NCBI RefSeq assembly: GCF_000175215.2
Contig: NC_014817.1
Coordinates: forward strand, 896,501-960,500
Origin: Asticcacaulis excentricus CB 48
GTDB taxonomy: Bacteria; Pseudomonadota; Alphaproteobacteria; Caulobacterales; Caulobacteraceae
Direction: 5' to 3'
Length of the DNA: 64,000 nt
Part shown: positions 36,412-44,994 of the stretch, piece by piece
Layout: every line of letters begins with the position of its first letter
Numbering within the stretch: position 1 is the first letter of the stretch
The notes under the pieces: generated by a model
Database searches by the model: none
What the model was told of the DNA's origin: nothing
Seen by the model: the letters and a program-made list of their open reading frames with translations, nothing else
Translations under genes and position numbers: made by a program

Positions 36412-37989
36412 TCAGGACGCGGGCTGTACCTTTACCAGCACCACATCATTGCTCGACATCGGGACGCTGAGCGACACCGTGCCGTTTGACCCAACCGTCA
36501 CCTTGCGGTCGGTTTCGGGGGCATCGGCCGTCAGGGCCTGCATCTTTTCGATCTGCGCGGGCGTCAGTGTGTCCGGTGCCCCCAGCTCGATATAGGCCGA
36601 ATAGGCATCGTTCTTCTTATAGCCCGTGCGCTGCACCGTCAGGCGATAGGGGCCGGGTTTCAGGCCCGTCAGTTGCAGGCTGACCGGGGCCGATCGGGTA
36701 TTGGGGACCAGCTTCGAGAAGAAGGTCTTGTTGCTTGAGCCCTTCTGGTCCGGCAACTGGAAGTCCCAGATAACCGCCGAAGCCCCCTTGCCGTCATAGG
36801 CCGCCCACACCTGATCATCAGACGCCGGGATTTCATTGCCCTTCAAGGCGTTGAGATACTTGTAGGTGAACCACGAGGCCTTGCGGATACCTTCGCGGTT
36901 CATCAGGCCGAAACCACCGTGGAAGGGCGCGTTAGGCGGGCCGGGTTCCTCGAACAGGTCCGAATAGACCCAGTAGCTCATGCCCTGCGCCACACCCTTG
37001 GTGCCCTTCAGCTTGCTGAGGATATAGGGCGCAGCGACGTAGGAATCGTGGCTGAGGTCGCGCGGGTTATAGCTGGTGCTCCATTCGGTGAAGATCAGCG
37101 GCAGGCCGGGCAGGTGCGAGGCCTCGATCTCGGCGCGCACCTTTTTGACGTCGGCGATGATGGCGTCCGGCTTCTTCGACAACTGAAGGTCCATCTTGCC
37201 CTCTTCGTCGAGATAGCCGTAATCGACGCCATAGGTGTGGGTGGTGGCGAAATCGACGGGCGTGTTCGTCGCCTTGGCATAGGCCAGAAGCTCCGGCACC
37301 CAGGCCGCCCCGGCGGTGGAGGGGCCACCAACGCGCAATTGCGGGTCGATGGCTTTCAGCGTGCGGGCCGTGACACCATACAGGGCGAAATACTGCTCCT
37401 GATCGGCATACTGGAAGAAGCCGTCGAGATTGGGTTCGTTCCACACCTCAAAATACCAGCTGCGCACCTCTTCGATGCCGTAACGGTCGATCAGGTGCTT
37501 TGTGAAATCATGCACCAGTTGCTTCCACAGATCGAGGCGCGGCGGCGAGGTATTGCCCTTCCAGTAGAAGATGGTCTGATCCGAGGTTTTGAGCGCCGAC
37601 GGCGTAAAGCCCAGCTCGACGAAGGGCTTGATCTTCATCTTCAGCAGGCGGTCGTAGAGATAGTCGATCTTCGTCCAGTCATAGACCAGCTTGTTATCAA
37701 CCTTCTTCACCGTGCCCAGTTCGTCGTGGAAGATGTCATGGAAGCGGATATAGCGGAACCGCAGTTCCTTAGCCGCGATTTCCAGTTGCGCCAGATTGGC
37801 CTCGCGGATCGTCGTGCCCGGATAATCGGCCCCGACCGACAGATCATAAAAGCGGTCAACCGGCTGTGTGGCCTTGGTGACGTCGAGCGTGACCTGACGC
37901 GCGGCGGGGGCGGCCAGTACGGCAGAGGGCACCAGAACGGCACCTGCGATCAGGGCCGCGAGGGCTCTGCGGGAAGCTTTAACGGGCAT
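36412..37989 (-). CDS. Glycoside hydrolase family 39 (beta-xylosidase-like), exported
   Basis: The 525-residue protein has a Sec signal (ALIAGAVLVPSAVLA) and a GH39 barrel. The acid/base glutamate is in FEVWNEPNLDGF near 185 and the nucleophile in IFTEWSTSY near 302, with GGPSTAG and THTYG between them as in GH39 beta-xylosidases. A beta-sandwich domain closes the protein. It is the third gene of an operon with GH42 and the carboxylesterase (20-base gap). The released sugar is probably xylose. Confidence 0.93.
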   Translation of the reverse strand: MPVKASRRALAALIAGAVLVPSAVLAAPAARQVTLDVTKATQPVDRFYDLSVGADYPGTTIREANLAQLEIAAKELRFRYIRFHDIFHDELGTVKKVDNKLVYDWTKIDYLYDRLLKMKIKPFVELGFTPSALKTSDQTIFYWKGNTSPPRLDLWKQLVHDFTKHLIDRYGIEEVRSWYFEVWNEPNLDGFFQYADQEQYFALYGVTARTLKAIDPQLRVGGPSTAGAAWVPELLAYAKATNTPVDFATTHTYGVDYGYLDEEGKMDLQLSKKPDAIIADVKKVRAEIEASHLPGLPLIFTEWSTSYNPRDLSHDSYVAAPYILSKLKGTKGVAQGMSYWVYSDLFEEPGPPNAPFHGGFGLMNREGIRKASWFTYKYLNALKGNEIPASDDQVWAAYDGKGASAVIWDFQLPDQKGSSNKTFFSKLVPNTRSAPVSLQLTGLKPGPYRLTVQRTGYKKNDAYSAYIELGAPDTLTPAQIEKMQALTADAPETDRKVTVGSNGTVSLSVPMSSNDVVLVKVQPAS

Positions 37990-38009
37990 AGAGTCTCCTG
38001 TGTGAAACG

Positions 38010-39545
38010 TTATTTTTGAGGTTCGGAAGGGGGTGAGAACAGCGAGAAATCCGGCAGGGTCTGCGTCTCTTTGGCATCCTTTTCGGTGGCAATGATGTGC
38101 ACACGGTCAGAACGGCCATCAAAAGCCGGCCAATCCTTTCCGGGATCACCGTCTTTGGCAAAACGTACCCATGTGTCAGCAAGTCGGGTCGCCAGTTGCC
38201 GGTCCTGCGGCGTCCAGTCGCGTTTTTCGGCATCCAGATTATCAAAGACGAACAGGATTTCCGCGCCATGGCCGACACCGCACCCATAATAGCAGGGCTT
38301 GGGTTGCGCCGGCATGTGGGCAAAATAATAGAGGTACGGCCTGGCCTTACCCTCTCTGGCCTGAAGCCCGGCCCAGTACCATATGCGCCAGCCCCACCAG
38401 TCATTGCTCAGCCGGTTGATCGAGGCTTTGGCTTCGGCATCCGTGGCGCCCGGATAGGCGGCCAGAAGTTCCGATGAAGGCGCATGACCCAGAAGCCTTG
38501 TCACCAAAGCCTGATAATTGGCTGCTGTAAAGGTTTGGGTGAACACCAGTTCCGGCGCCAGATCCTTGCCTTCGTCAGCGGTCCAGCCCGCCATCAAGGG
38601 CACATCGTTGTGACGCTTTTGGGTATAGGTCGTCGTCAGGTCTTCGCGCAAAACATAGCCATCAACGCTGGGGAGCGTGTAATAGGCGACCTTATGCAGG
38701 TCTTCGACGCTCAACTGGCGAAGATCAGAGATATGGGTGGACCCGACCGCCTTGGCGTAAGTCAGCGCCCGATCTTCGGCCGACTGTCGTGAAAAATAGG
38801 CGTTCTCACTGGCATTGAGCGGCACACCAAAATTGCCGCTCTGGGAGATGGCGCGCTGAAACAGGCCTTTGGCGACCGGTGATGCCATCAGCTGGGCGAC
38901 GGATTCACCGCCGGCCGAATTGCCAAAAATGGTGACGCGCTGCGGGTCGCCGCCGAAGGCCGCGATATTGTCGCGCACCCATTGCAAGGCGGCGATCTGA
39001 TCCTCGATGCCCTGATTGCCCGACGCCTTGTGCGCAGACTCGGCCGAAAGCTCAGGATGGGCAAAAAAGCCAAGCACGCCCAGACGGTAGTTTAGGGTGA
39101 CAATGACCGCCCCGTGCCGGGCCAGATTGCGCCCGTCATAGGACGGCTGGGCGGCGCTGCCGCCGTAATAGCCGCCCCCGTGTATCCACACCATGACCGG
39201 CAGGTTACGGGCGTTTCTGGGGGCCCAGATGTTCAGATACAGGCAATCTTCGCTTTTGGGATTGGGCAGCCATGTCGCGGTTTGCGCGCAGGCCGGTGAA
39301 AAGGCATCCGCCGCCCTCACCCCTTGCCAGGGTATCACCGGCTGCGGCGAGCGCCAGCGCAGATCACCGACCGGCGGCGCGGCAAAGGGAATACCCAGCC
39401 ACTTACGAACGTCCTGCTCATCCACACCGGCAATCTGCCCCCCGGTCACCGTCACGGGGGGCAAGGCCGGGGCCGCAAGCGCAGGCCCGCCCATGAACAG
39501 ACTGAGACAGGCGGCGACAAGCGCGAGTTCCACAAAGCGTTTCAT
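38010..39545 (-). CDS. Type-B carboxylesterase, exported
   Basis: The 511-residue alpha/beta-hydrolase has a Sec signal and the carboxylesterase layout: GIPFAAPPVGDLRW, EDCLYLNIWAP, WIHGGGYYGG (oxyanion hole) and the serine elbow FGNSAGGESVAQ near 208, where GNSAG replaces the commoner GESAG. It could remove acetyl or feruloyl esters from hemicellulose; the substrate is unproven. It lies between GH42 and GH39 with gaps of 45 and 20 bases. I chose ATG 39545, at the signal peptide. Confidence 0.92.
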   Translation of the reverse strand: MKRFVELALVAACLSLFMGGPALAAPALPPVTVTGGQIAGVDEQDVRKWLGIPFAAPPVGDLRWRSPQPVIPWQGVRAADAFSPACAQTATWLPNPKSEDCLYLNIWAPRNARNLPVMVWIHGGGYYGGSAAQPSYDGRNLARHGAVIVTLNYRLGVLGFFAHPELSAESAHKASGNQGIEDQIAALQWVRDNIAAFGGDPQRVTIFGNSAGGESVAQLMASPVAKGLFQRAISQSGNFGVPLNASENAYFSRQSAEDRALTYAKAVGSTHISDLRQLSVEDLHKVAYYTLPSVDGYVLREDLTTTYTQKRHNDVPLMAGWTADEGKDLAPELVFTQTFTAANYQALVTRLLGHAPSSELLAAYPGATDAEAKASINRLSNDWWGWRIWYWAGLQAREGKARPYLYYFAHMPAQPKPCYYGCGVGHGAEILFVFDNLDAEKRDWTPQDRQLATRLADTWVRFAKDGDPGKDWPAFDGRSDRVHIIATEKDAKETQTLPDFSLFSPPSEPQK

Positions 39546-39590
39546 ACCTGAATGTCCCCACGTCGAAGCCGCCCGTCCACGCAACGGGGC

Positions 39591-41639
39591 CTATTGCACA
39601 ATATCAACGCCGTCGGCCTCCAGATGTAGAGTCCCCGACCACGTCTTCCCGGAAAGTAACCCCGTTTTCGTGCCTTCAATACGGATATCTTTCGGACCGT
39701 AGGAGGCGTTCACATACAAGGTGCGGCCGTCCACCACCCGCGCATAGACGCCCTCAGGAGTCGCGGGCCCCGGCGTGATCCCCAAACGGCCATAGAGGCT
39801 GCGGTATAAGGGTTGCAGCACCGACGGCTGAGCGGGCGTTGCGACATAGATGGCCTGCCCCTTTCCGTAGCTATTGATCGTAGCCAGCGGGGGCGTTCCC
39901 TCGACATTGGAAAAACGGCCCAGAACCGTGGCGGTGGTCGGTTCCAGCACCTCATAGAAGTGAATGGTGGTGTTGACCGACGCGGCCCCGATCTGCCCGG
40001 TCAAAGCGGCGTCCCTGCGGTAAAATTCGCGTGTCTTCACCCCGAAGACGTCTGACAGATAGCCCGGTAAAGGCGTATTAAACCATTGGTTTGTCTCGTT
40101 CACCTTGGCGGACATCGCGGTCATGATGACCGTGCCGCCGTCCCTCACATAGTGGCGGATATTGTCCGCTGACGCCTTGTCCATCAGGTAGAGGCCCGGC
40201 ACCACGACCATCTTGTAGCGGCTGAGGTCCTCCTTGCCGACATTGATCACCGCGACGTCGATATTGTCGTTATAGACGGGCGAAAAGGCATTGTGCGCGT
40301 GAACCATATAGGGCGTGGTCAGGTACTGGGCGACGGTATTCGACCAACTTTTGGGGCTTGAAGCGGTCTTGGCCTCGAAAGAATAGGCGAAGGCGACCTG
40401 TGGCTTCAGTTCGCGGGGGAAGCCGAGTTTTTCAAGCGTTTTGAACTCTTTGGCCATCGTGGCCCATTCGTCCAGCTTCCACGACGGGGTGTCATCGTGA
40501 TCAATCAGGCCAAACAAAGCCTGCTCCTCGCCGCCCAGATGCGTATTGAACGTCCAGGCCAGCATGCCCTGCGCCCCGTTCAGCAGGCCGAAATAGCCCC
40601 ACATGCGCGATCGGCCTTTGCTGCCGTAATAACCGCCGCCACCCGCCTGAAACTCGGAAAACCAGCTCGGTGTCGGCAAGGCGCCGCGCATCATCAGGGT
40701 TTCGAAGGCACCACTGATGGCATCGCCGTTATAATAGCCGTGCGAGCCGTGCGACACGTACTGCTTGTAGGTGGACAGGTAGTCGAACCCCTTGCGGTCG
40801 CTGCTGTCCCACAGGTTGGAAATGACCGGCTTGTCCGGCGCGTTTTTACGCCGGGCGTTTTCGAGGATCATCAGGACGTTGATGGTCGCTTCTGACCAGT
40901 AGCGGCGCAGATCCAGATAGCGCTCAAAAGGGCCCGGCCCATCCCCATAAGGGATTTCCACCTGATCCCAGGCAGTGAGTGTGCGCGACCAGCGCTGCGT
41001 CGCCCAGGCCTTGTTCAGAGTGTCCAGAGAGCCGTACTTCTTTTGCAGCCACGCCACAAACCGGGTCTTGTCCGCCTCGGAATAGGACATGAAGCCATTG
41101 CCGATTTCGTTATTGTAGCCGAAGGCAATGACCGCCGGATGGTGGCCATAACGTTTGGTCATGGCCTCGGCCAATGCGGCGACCAGCCTCAGATAATCAG
41201 GGTCGCTGGTATTATCCATATAGCGTTCGGCGGCATAGAGGCGTGTGCCGTTCTGCGTAACAAGGTCCACGCCCGGATAGGCCTTATGCAGCCACATGGG
41301 GGCCGGCTGGCCCGGAATATCCACAATCACCTTGATGCCGTTGCGATGCATCTCCTCCAGCACCGCATCAAAGGCCTCAAAGGTGAAGACGCCCTCAGCG
41401 GGCTGGAAGTAATCCCACGACAGATCGCCCATGCGCACCACGGTGAAACCGGCGGCCTTCATGCGCGCAATATCCTGATGAATCTGCGCGGGCGTGCGGT
41501 CCACCGGCTGATAGTTGGCACCGACATAGAGATGCGAGTCGGGCACGCGCAGCTGCCCTGCCGGAGCCTGCGCGAAAGAGGCGCTGGTCACCGCCGATAA
41601 CAGGGCGCACGCCCCCACCAAGGTCGCTTTGAGCTTCAT
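39591..41639 (-). CDS. Glycoside hydrolase family 42 beta-galactosidase, exported
   Basis: The 682-residue protein has a Sec signal and the GH42 organisation. A TIM barrel carries GANYQPVDRTPAQIHQDI, the acid/base glutamate in FGYNNEIGNG near 178 and the nucleophile in WFSEFQAGGGGYYG near 328. A trimerisation-like domain and a small C-terminal beta domain follow. GH42 enzymes remove beta-galactose from oligosaccharides. It is the first gene of the operon with the esterase and GH39 genes, whose promoter carries a palindromic operator. Confidence 0.94.
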   Translation of the reverse strand: MKLKATLVGACALLSAVTSASFAQAPAGQLRVPDSHLYVGANYQPVDRTPAQIHQDIARMKAAGFTVVRMGDLSWDYFQPAEGVFTFEAFDAVLEEMHRNGIKVIVDIPGQPAPMWLHKAYPGVDLVTQNGTRLYAAERYMDNTSDPDYLRLVAALAEAMTKRYGHHPAVIAFGYNNEIGNGFMSYSEADKTRFVAWLQKKYGSLDTLNKAWATQRWSRTLTAWDQVEIPYGDGPGPFERYLDLRRYWSEATINVLMILENARRKNAPDKPVISNLWDSSDRKGFDYLSTYKQYVSHGSHGYYNGDAISGAFETLMMRGALPTPSWFSEFQAGGGGYYGSKGRSRMWGYFGLLNGAQGMLAWTFNTHLGGEEQALFGLIDHDDTPSWKLDEWATMAKEFKTLEKLGFPRELKPQVAFAYSFEAKTASSPKSWSNTVAQYLTTPYMVHAHNAFSPVYNDNIDVAVINVGKEDLSRYKMVVVPGLYLMDKASADNIRHYVRDGGTVIMTAMSAKVNETNQWFNTPLPGYLSDVFGVKTREFYRRDAALTGQIGAASVNTTIHFYEVLEPTTATVLGRFSNVEGTPPLATINSYGKGQAIYVATPAQPSVLQPLYRSLYGRLGITPGPATPEGVYARVVDGRTLYVNASYGPKDIRIEGTKTGLLSGKTWSGTLHLEADGVDIVQ

Positions 41640-41705
41640 CCACCGTCTCCCCTGTTCCGCTTGTCCTTTGCGGCGTCCTTGACGCGCATGGACCGGTTTT
41701 TATAT

Positions 41706-41720
41706 TATTGTCAGACCAAC
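41706..41720. promoter_or_regulatory. GntR-type operator upstream of GH42 operon
   Basis: TATTGTCAGACCAAC shares the TATTGTC half and ATATTATTG flank with the other sites; the second half has an extra C (GACCAA). It lies 67 bases upstream of the GH42 start. The remaining 41721-41928 holds the promoter of the plus-strand response-regulator operon; no clear gene is seen there. Confidence 0.5.
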
Positions 41721-41928
41721 ATCGAAAGAGCACTGTGGGACTCTGTCGTATGTTCGCTGCGCGTTTTTGACATCTGCACGTCTCGGCCGTCGCCGCGCCG
41801 AATCGTCAGTGTTGGCCTGCGCAGTTTACCAGACGCCCCAACCATATATAACAGACGGTATTGGTTGACTTTTTTCAAGGGCGCTCACAAAGTGTCCGCT
41901 CAATTGACCGCCCCGTCCGAAAGCGTAC

Positions 41929-43140
41929 ATGCCCGAAACCGCTCCCACCCTTCTGTTTGTTGACGACGATCCGGATGTGCGCAAGACAGCCGAGCTTCTG
42001 TTCCGCCGGGCCGGATACGCCTATCTGGAGGCCGCTTCGCCCGTCACCGCCCTCAGCCTGCTGGCCACCACGCCGGTCGATCTGGTGCTGCTCGATCTGA
42101 ACTTTTCCAAATCGCAGACCTCCGGTAAGGAGGGGCTGGACGGTCTGGCGGATATGCTGCGCCATGATCCGAGCCTCAGCGTCATTGTGGTCACCGGGCA
42201 CAGCGGACTTCAGATCGCCGTTCAGGCCTTGCGCGCCGGGGCCCGCGACTTCGTGATGAAGCCGTGGAACAATGAGCGCCTGCTAGCGACCGTGGAAGCG
42301 ACCCTTGCGTCGCGGCGCACCGACACGCTGGCCCCCACCCGCCCCCCGGCCCTGATCGGTTTGTCGGAACCCATGCGCCGCATCATGGCAGCCATGGACC
42401 GCTGCGCCACCCTGACCATCCCCGTGCTGTTTAGCGGCGAGACCGGGACGGGCAAGTCGCTGGCGGCGACGGTCCTGCACCATCAGTCGCGCCGCTCAAG
42501 CCTCAGCGTGGTGGAATGCGCCACCCTGTCCCCCGAAGACCTTGACGATACCCCCAACCGCACGCTGATCCTCGAAAACATCGACCGCCTGCCGGACAAG
42601 ATCATTCCCGCCCTGCTGAGCTATTTGCATCGCGCCCCGCGTTCCAACAGCCGCGTCATCTCCACCAGCGCCAGACCCCGCGCCGAAATCGGGCTGGACC
42701 GTGGACTGATGTACGCCCTCAGCACCATGGACATCGCCCTCGTCCCGCTGCGTGAACGGGTCGAAGACATCGTGCCTTTGGCCGAGCATTTTATTCTGGC
42801 CACCTGCCAACTGCACGGTTTTCATCCGCGCACCCTGTCGCCGGAAGCCCGCGCCAGTCTTCAGGCCGAAGCGTGGAGCGATAATGTCCACGCGCTGAAG
42901 CACGTGATTGAACGCGCCATCATTCTGTCGGACCATCCGGCCCTGACGCCCGCCGACCTGCATCTGCACGATCGCCCCGGCGCGGCCGCCGACGCCCCCA
43001 GAGGCAATCTGGCGCAATCCGAAAAAAGTCTGATCGAAGAGGCCCTTAACCGGCATAACTTCAATGTGTCTGCCGCAGCGGCTGAACTGGGGCTGACGCG
43101 GCCTTCGCTTTACCGAAGGATGGCCAAACATGGTCTCTGA
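41929..43140 (+). CDS. NtrC-like response regulator lacking GAFTGA
   Basis: A receiver domain (VDDDPDVRK, phospho-aspartate D56 in LLDLNFS, lysine in MKPWNN) precedes an AAA+ domain with Walker A GETGTGKS at 170-177. A Fis-type helix-turn-helix closes the protein (NVSAAAAELGLTRPSLYRRM). In sigma-54 activators the GAFTGA loop follows Walker A by about 30 residues; here that stretch is shortened, GAFTGA is absent, and Walker B reads LILENID instead of LFLDEIG. At 403 residues it is shorter than NtrC. It probably does not activate sigma-54 promoters. It overlaps the kinase gene by 11 bases. Confidence 0.9.
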   Translation: MPETAPTLLFVDDDPDVRKTAELLFRRAGYAYLEAASPVTALSLLATTPVDLVLLDLNFSKSQTSGKEGLDGLADMLRHDPSLSVIVVTGHSGLQIAVQALRAGARDFVMKPWNNERLLATVEATLASRRTDTLAPTRPPALIGLSEPMRRIMAAMDRCATLTIPVLFSGETGTGKSLAATVLHHQSRRSSLSVVECATLSPEDLDDTPNRTLILENIDRLPDKIIPALLSYLHRAPRSNSRVISTSARPRAEIGLDRGLMYALSTMDIALVPLRERVEDIVPLAEHFILATCQLHGFHPRTLSPEARASLQAEAWSDNVHALKHVIERAIILSDHPALTPADLHLHDRPGAAADAPRGNLAQSEKSLIEEALNRHNFNVSAAAAELGLTRPSLYRRMAKHGL

Positions 43141-44302
43141 GCCCCGTCTGAGGCAGGGGCTGGCCCTTCTGGCACTGGCCCTGAGCGCCGCCTTTGTGGG
43201 TGACGCCGTCAACCGGGCGCTATGGGCCAATGCCGCGCTGGGGGCCCTCGTCTGTCTGATCCTGTTTGCCTATCTGATGAGCGGAGACCGAGCGGCTGCG
43301 GCAGCCTCCCCGCCGTCTGCGCCCACGGGCCATAGCGATCCCGTGCACGTCTTTCTGGATCAGATTCCCCTGCCCCTGATCAGTCTGGCCCCCGGCGGGA
43401 TGCCGCAGGCCGTCAACCGGGCGGCGCGCGCCCTGTTTGAAACCGACGACGCCATTGTGCGCGGCCGCGAGGCCCTGCTGTCGGCCCTGACGCCCCCGAA
43501 CGAGCCCCGGCTTGATCTCTTCGGGCGACGCTACGCCCTCACCCTCAACGAGGTACAGACGGAGGACGGTGCCTTCCGGCTGGCTACCCTGACGGACGTG
43601 CAGTCGGAAATCTATCGCGTAGAAGCCGCCACCCTGCGCGATACGCTTCAGGTGCTGGGCCATGAAATCATGAACTCCCTGACGCCCATCTCGTCGCTGG
43701 CCGACATCGCGCGGGACTATCTCAGCCCGATGTCAGGCGAAGCCGCCGACCACGCGCGCGACGCCCTCACCACCCTGTCGCGCCGTTCGGCCAGCCTGAC
43801 CCGCTTTATCGACGCCTATCGCGCGCTGGCCCGCTTACCCGCGCCGCAGTTGCAGCCGGTGCATCCCGGCCGTCTGGTCGAGGATGTGCTCAGCTTTTTC
43901 ACGCGAAATCCCGCCATGGCCGATATCCGCTTTGACCTTGAGATCGAGACCGGCGTGCCCTGGGTGGCGCTGGATGAGGCGCAGGTGGGTCAGGCCCTGA
44001 TCAATATCATCACCAATGCCGTCGAAGCCACCGAGTCCAATACCGGTCTGCGTCAGGTCAGTCTTCAGGTCTCCCACACGCCTCACGATGTGGTCATTCG
44101 CATCGCGGACAATGGCGAAGGCATTGCCGAAAGCGTGCGCGCCGGACTGTTCATGACCTTCACCACCACAAAGCCGCACGGGTCCGGCACGGGCCTCAAC
44201 CTGGCCCGTCAGATCGCGCTGGCGCACGGCGGCAATCTCGGTTTGCTCGATGAGCCGTCCGCCTCTACGGTGTTTGCCTTCACCTTCCCGGTCACCGGAT
44301 AG
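43130..44302 (+). CDS. NtrY-like sensor histidine kinase
   Basis: The 390-residue kinase has two N-terminal membrane helices (LALLALALSAAFVG and ALGALVCLILFAYL) and a PAS-like segment. The phospho-acceptor histidine is in LGHEIMNSLTPI near 179, and the ATPase domain has INIITNAVEA (N box), DNGEGI and GSGTGLNLARQI. There is little periplasmic sequence, so it probably senses membrane or cytoplasmic signals. It overlaps the response-regulator gene and is six bases before the ABC ATPase gene. Confidence 0.93.
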   Translation: MVSEPRLRQGLALLALALSAAFVGDAVNRALWANAALGALVCLILFAYLMSGDRAAAAASPPSAPTGHSDPVHVFLDQIPLPLISLAPGGMPQAVNRAARALFETDDAIVRGREALLSALTPPNEPRLDLFGRRYALTLNEVQTEDGAFRLATLTDVQSEIYRVEAATLRDTLQVLGHEIMNSLTPISSLADIARDYLSPMSGEAADHARDALTTLSRRSASLTRFIDAYRALARLPAPQLQPVHPGRLVEDVLSFFTRNPAMADIRFDLEIETGVPWVALDEAQVGQALINIITNAVEATESNTGLRQVSLQVSHTPHDVVIRIADNGEGIAESVRAGLFMTFTTTKPHGSGTGLNLARQIALAHGGNLGLLDEPSASTVFAFTFPVTG

Positions 44303-44307
44303 ACCCC

Positions 44308-44994
44308 ATGCCGCTGATCCAGCTCTCGCACATCCATCATACCTATGCCGAAAATGCGCGCCCGGTGAACGCCCTGCGCGGTGTCAGTCTGGACATCGAA
44401 GCGGGTGAATTTGTCGCCATTGTCGGGCCGTCGGGCAGCGGGAAATCCACCCTGCTCAATATTATCGGCACGCTGGAAAGCCCCAGTCAGGGCGAATATC
44501 GCTTTGACGGCCAGTCCGTCGCCGAGATGTCGGGCCGTGAACGGGCTCAGTTGCGGGCCTCACGCATCGGCTTCGTCTTCCAGAACTTCAACCTGATCGA
44601 CCACCTGACGGTGTTTGAAAACATCCGGCTGGGGCTGCGCTATCGGCGGGATCATCTGAAAAACGAAAACGAACGGATACTGAGCGCCATGGACAAGGTC
44701 GGTCTGGCGCACCGGGCCGACCATCTGCCGCGCGAATTGTCAGGCGGGCAGCAGCAGCGCTGCGCCATTGCCCGCGCCATCGTGGGCGACCCGCAGATCG
44801 TGCTTGCCGACGAACCGACGGGCAGTCTGGACTCGCAAAATGCCGCTCAGGTTCTGGGTATTCTGGCGGAACTCAATAGCCGTGGCACAACACTGGTCAT
44901 CGTGACGCACGCCCCACGTCAGGCCGACCGCGCCGGACGGGTGGTCGAAATGCACGATGGCAGCATCCATCTTTCGACCCGGCGTCTGGCATGA
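44308..44994 (+). CDS. ABC transporter ATPase (MacB/LolD type)
   Basis: The 228-residue ATPase has Walker A (GPSGSGKST), Q loop (FQNFNLI), signature LSGGQQQR and Walker B with DEPTGSLDS. The combination SGGQQQR with FQNFNL is typical of MacB/LolD/FtsE-type ATPases that drive mechanotransmission through FtsX-like permeases rather than substrate pumping across the membrane. It overlaps the permease gene by four bases. Confidence 0.95.
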   Translation: MPLIQLSHIHHTYAENARPVNALRGVSLDIEAGEFVAIVGPSGSGKSTLLNIIGTLESPSQGEYRFDGQSVAEMSGRERAQLRASRIGFVFQNFNLIDHLTVFENIRLGLRYRRDHLKNENERILSAMDKVGLAHRADHLPRELSGGQQQRCAIARAIVGDPQIVLADEPTGSLDSQNAAQVLGILAELNSRGTTLVIVTHAPRQADRAGRVVEMHDGSIHLSTRRLA

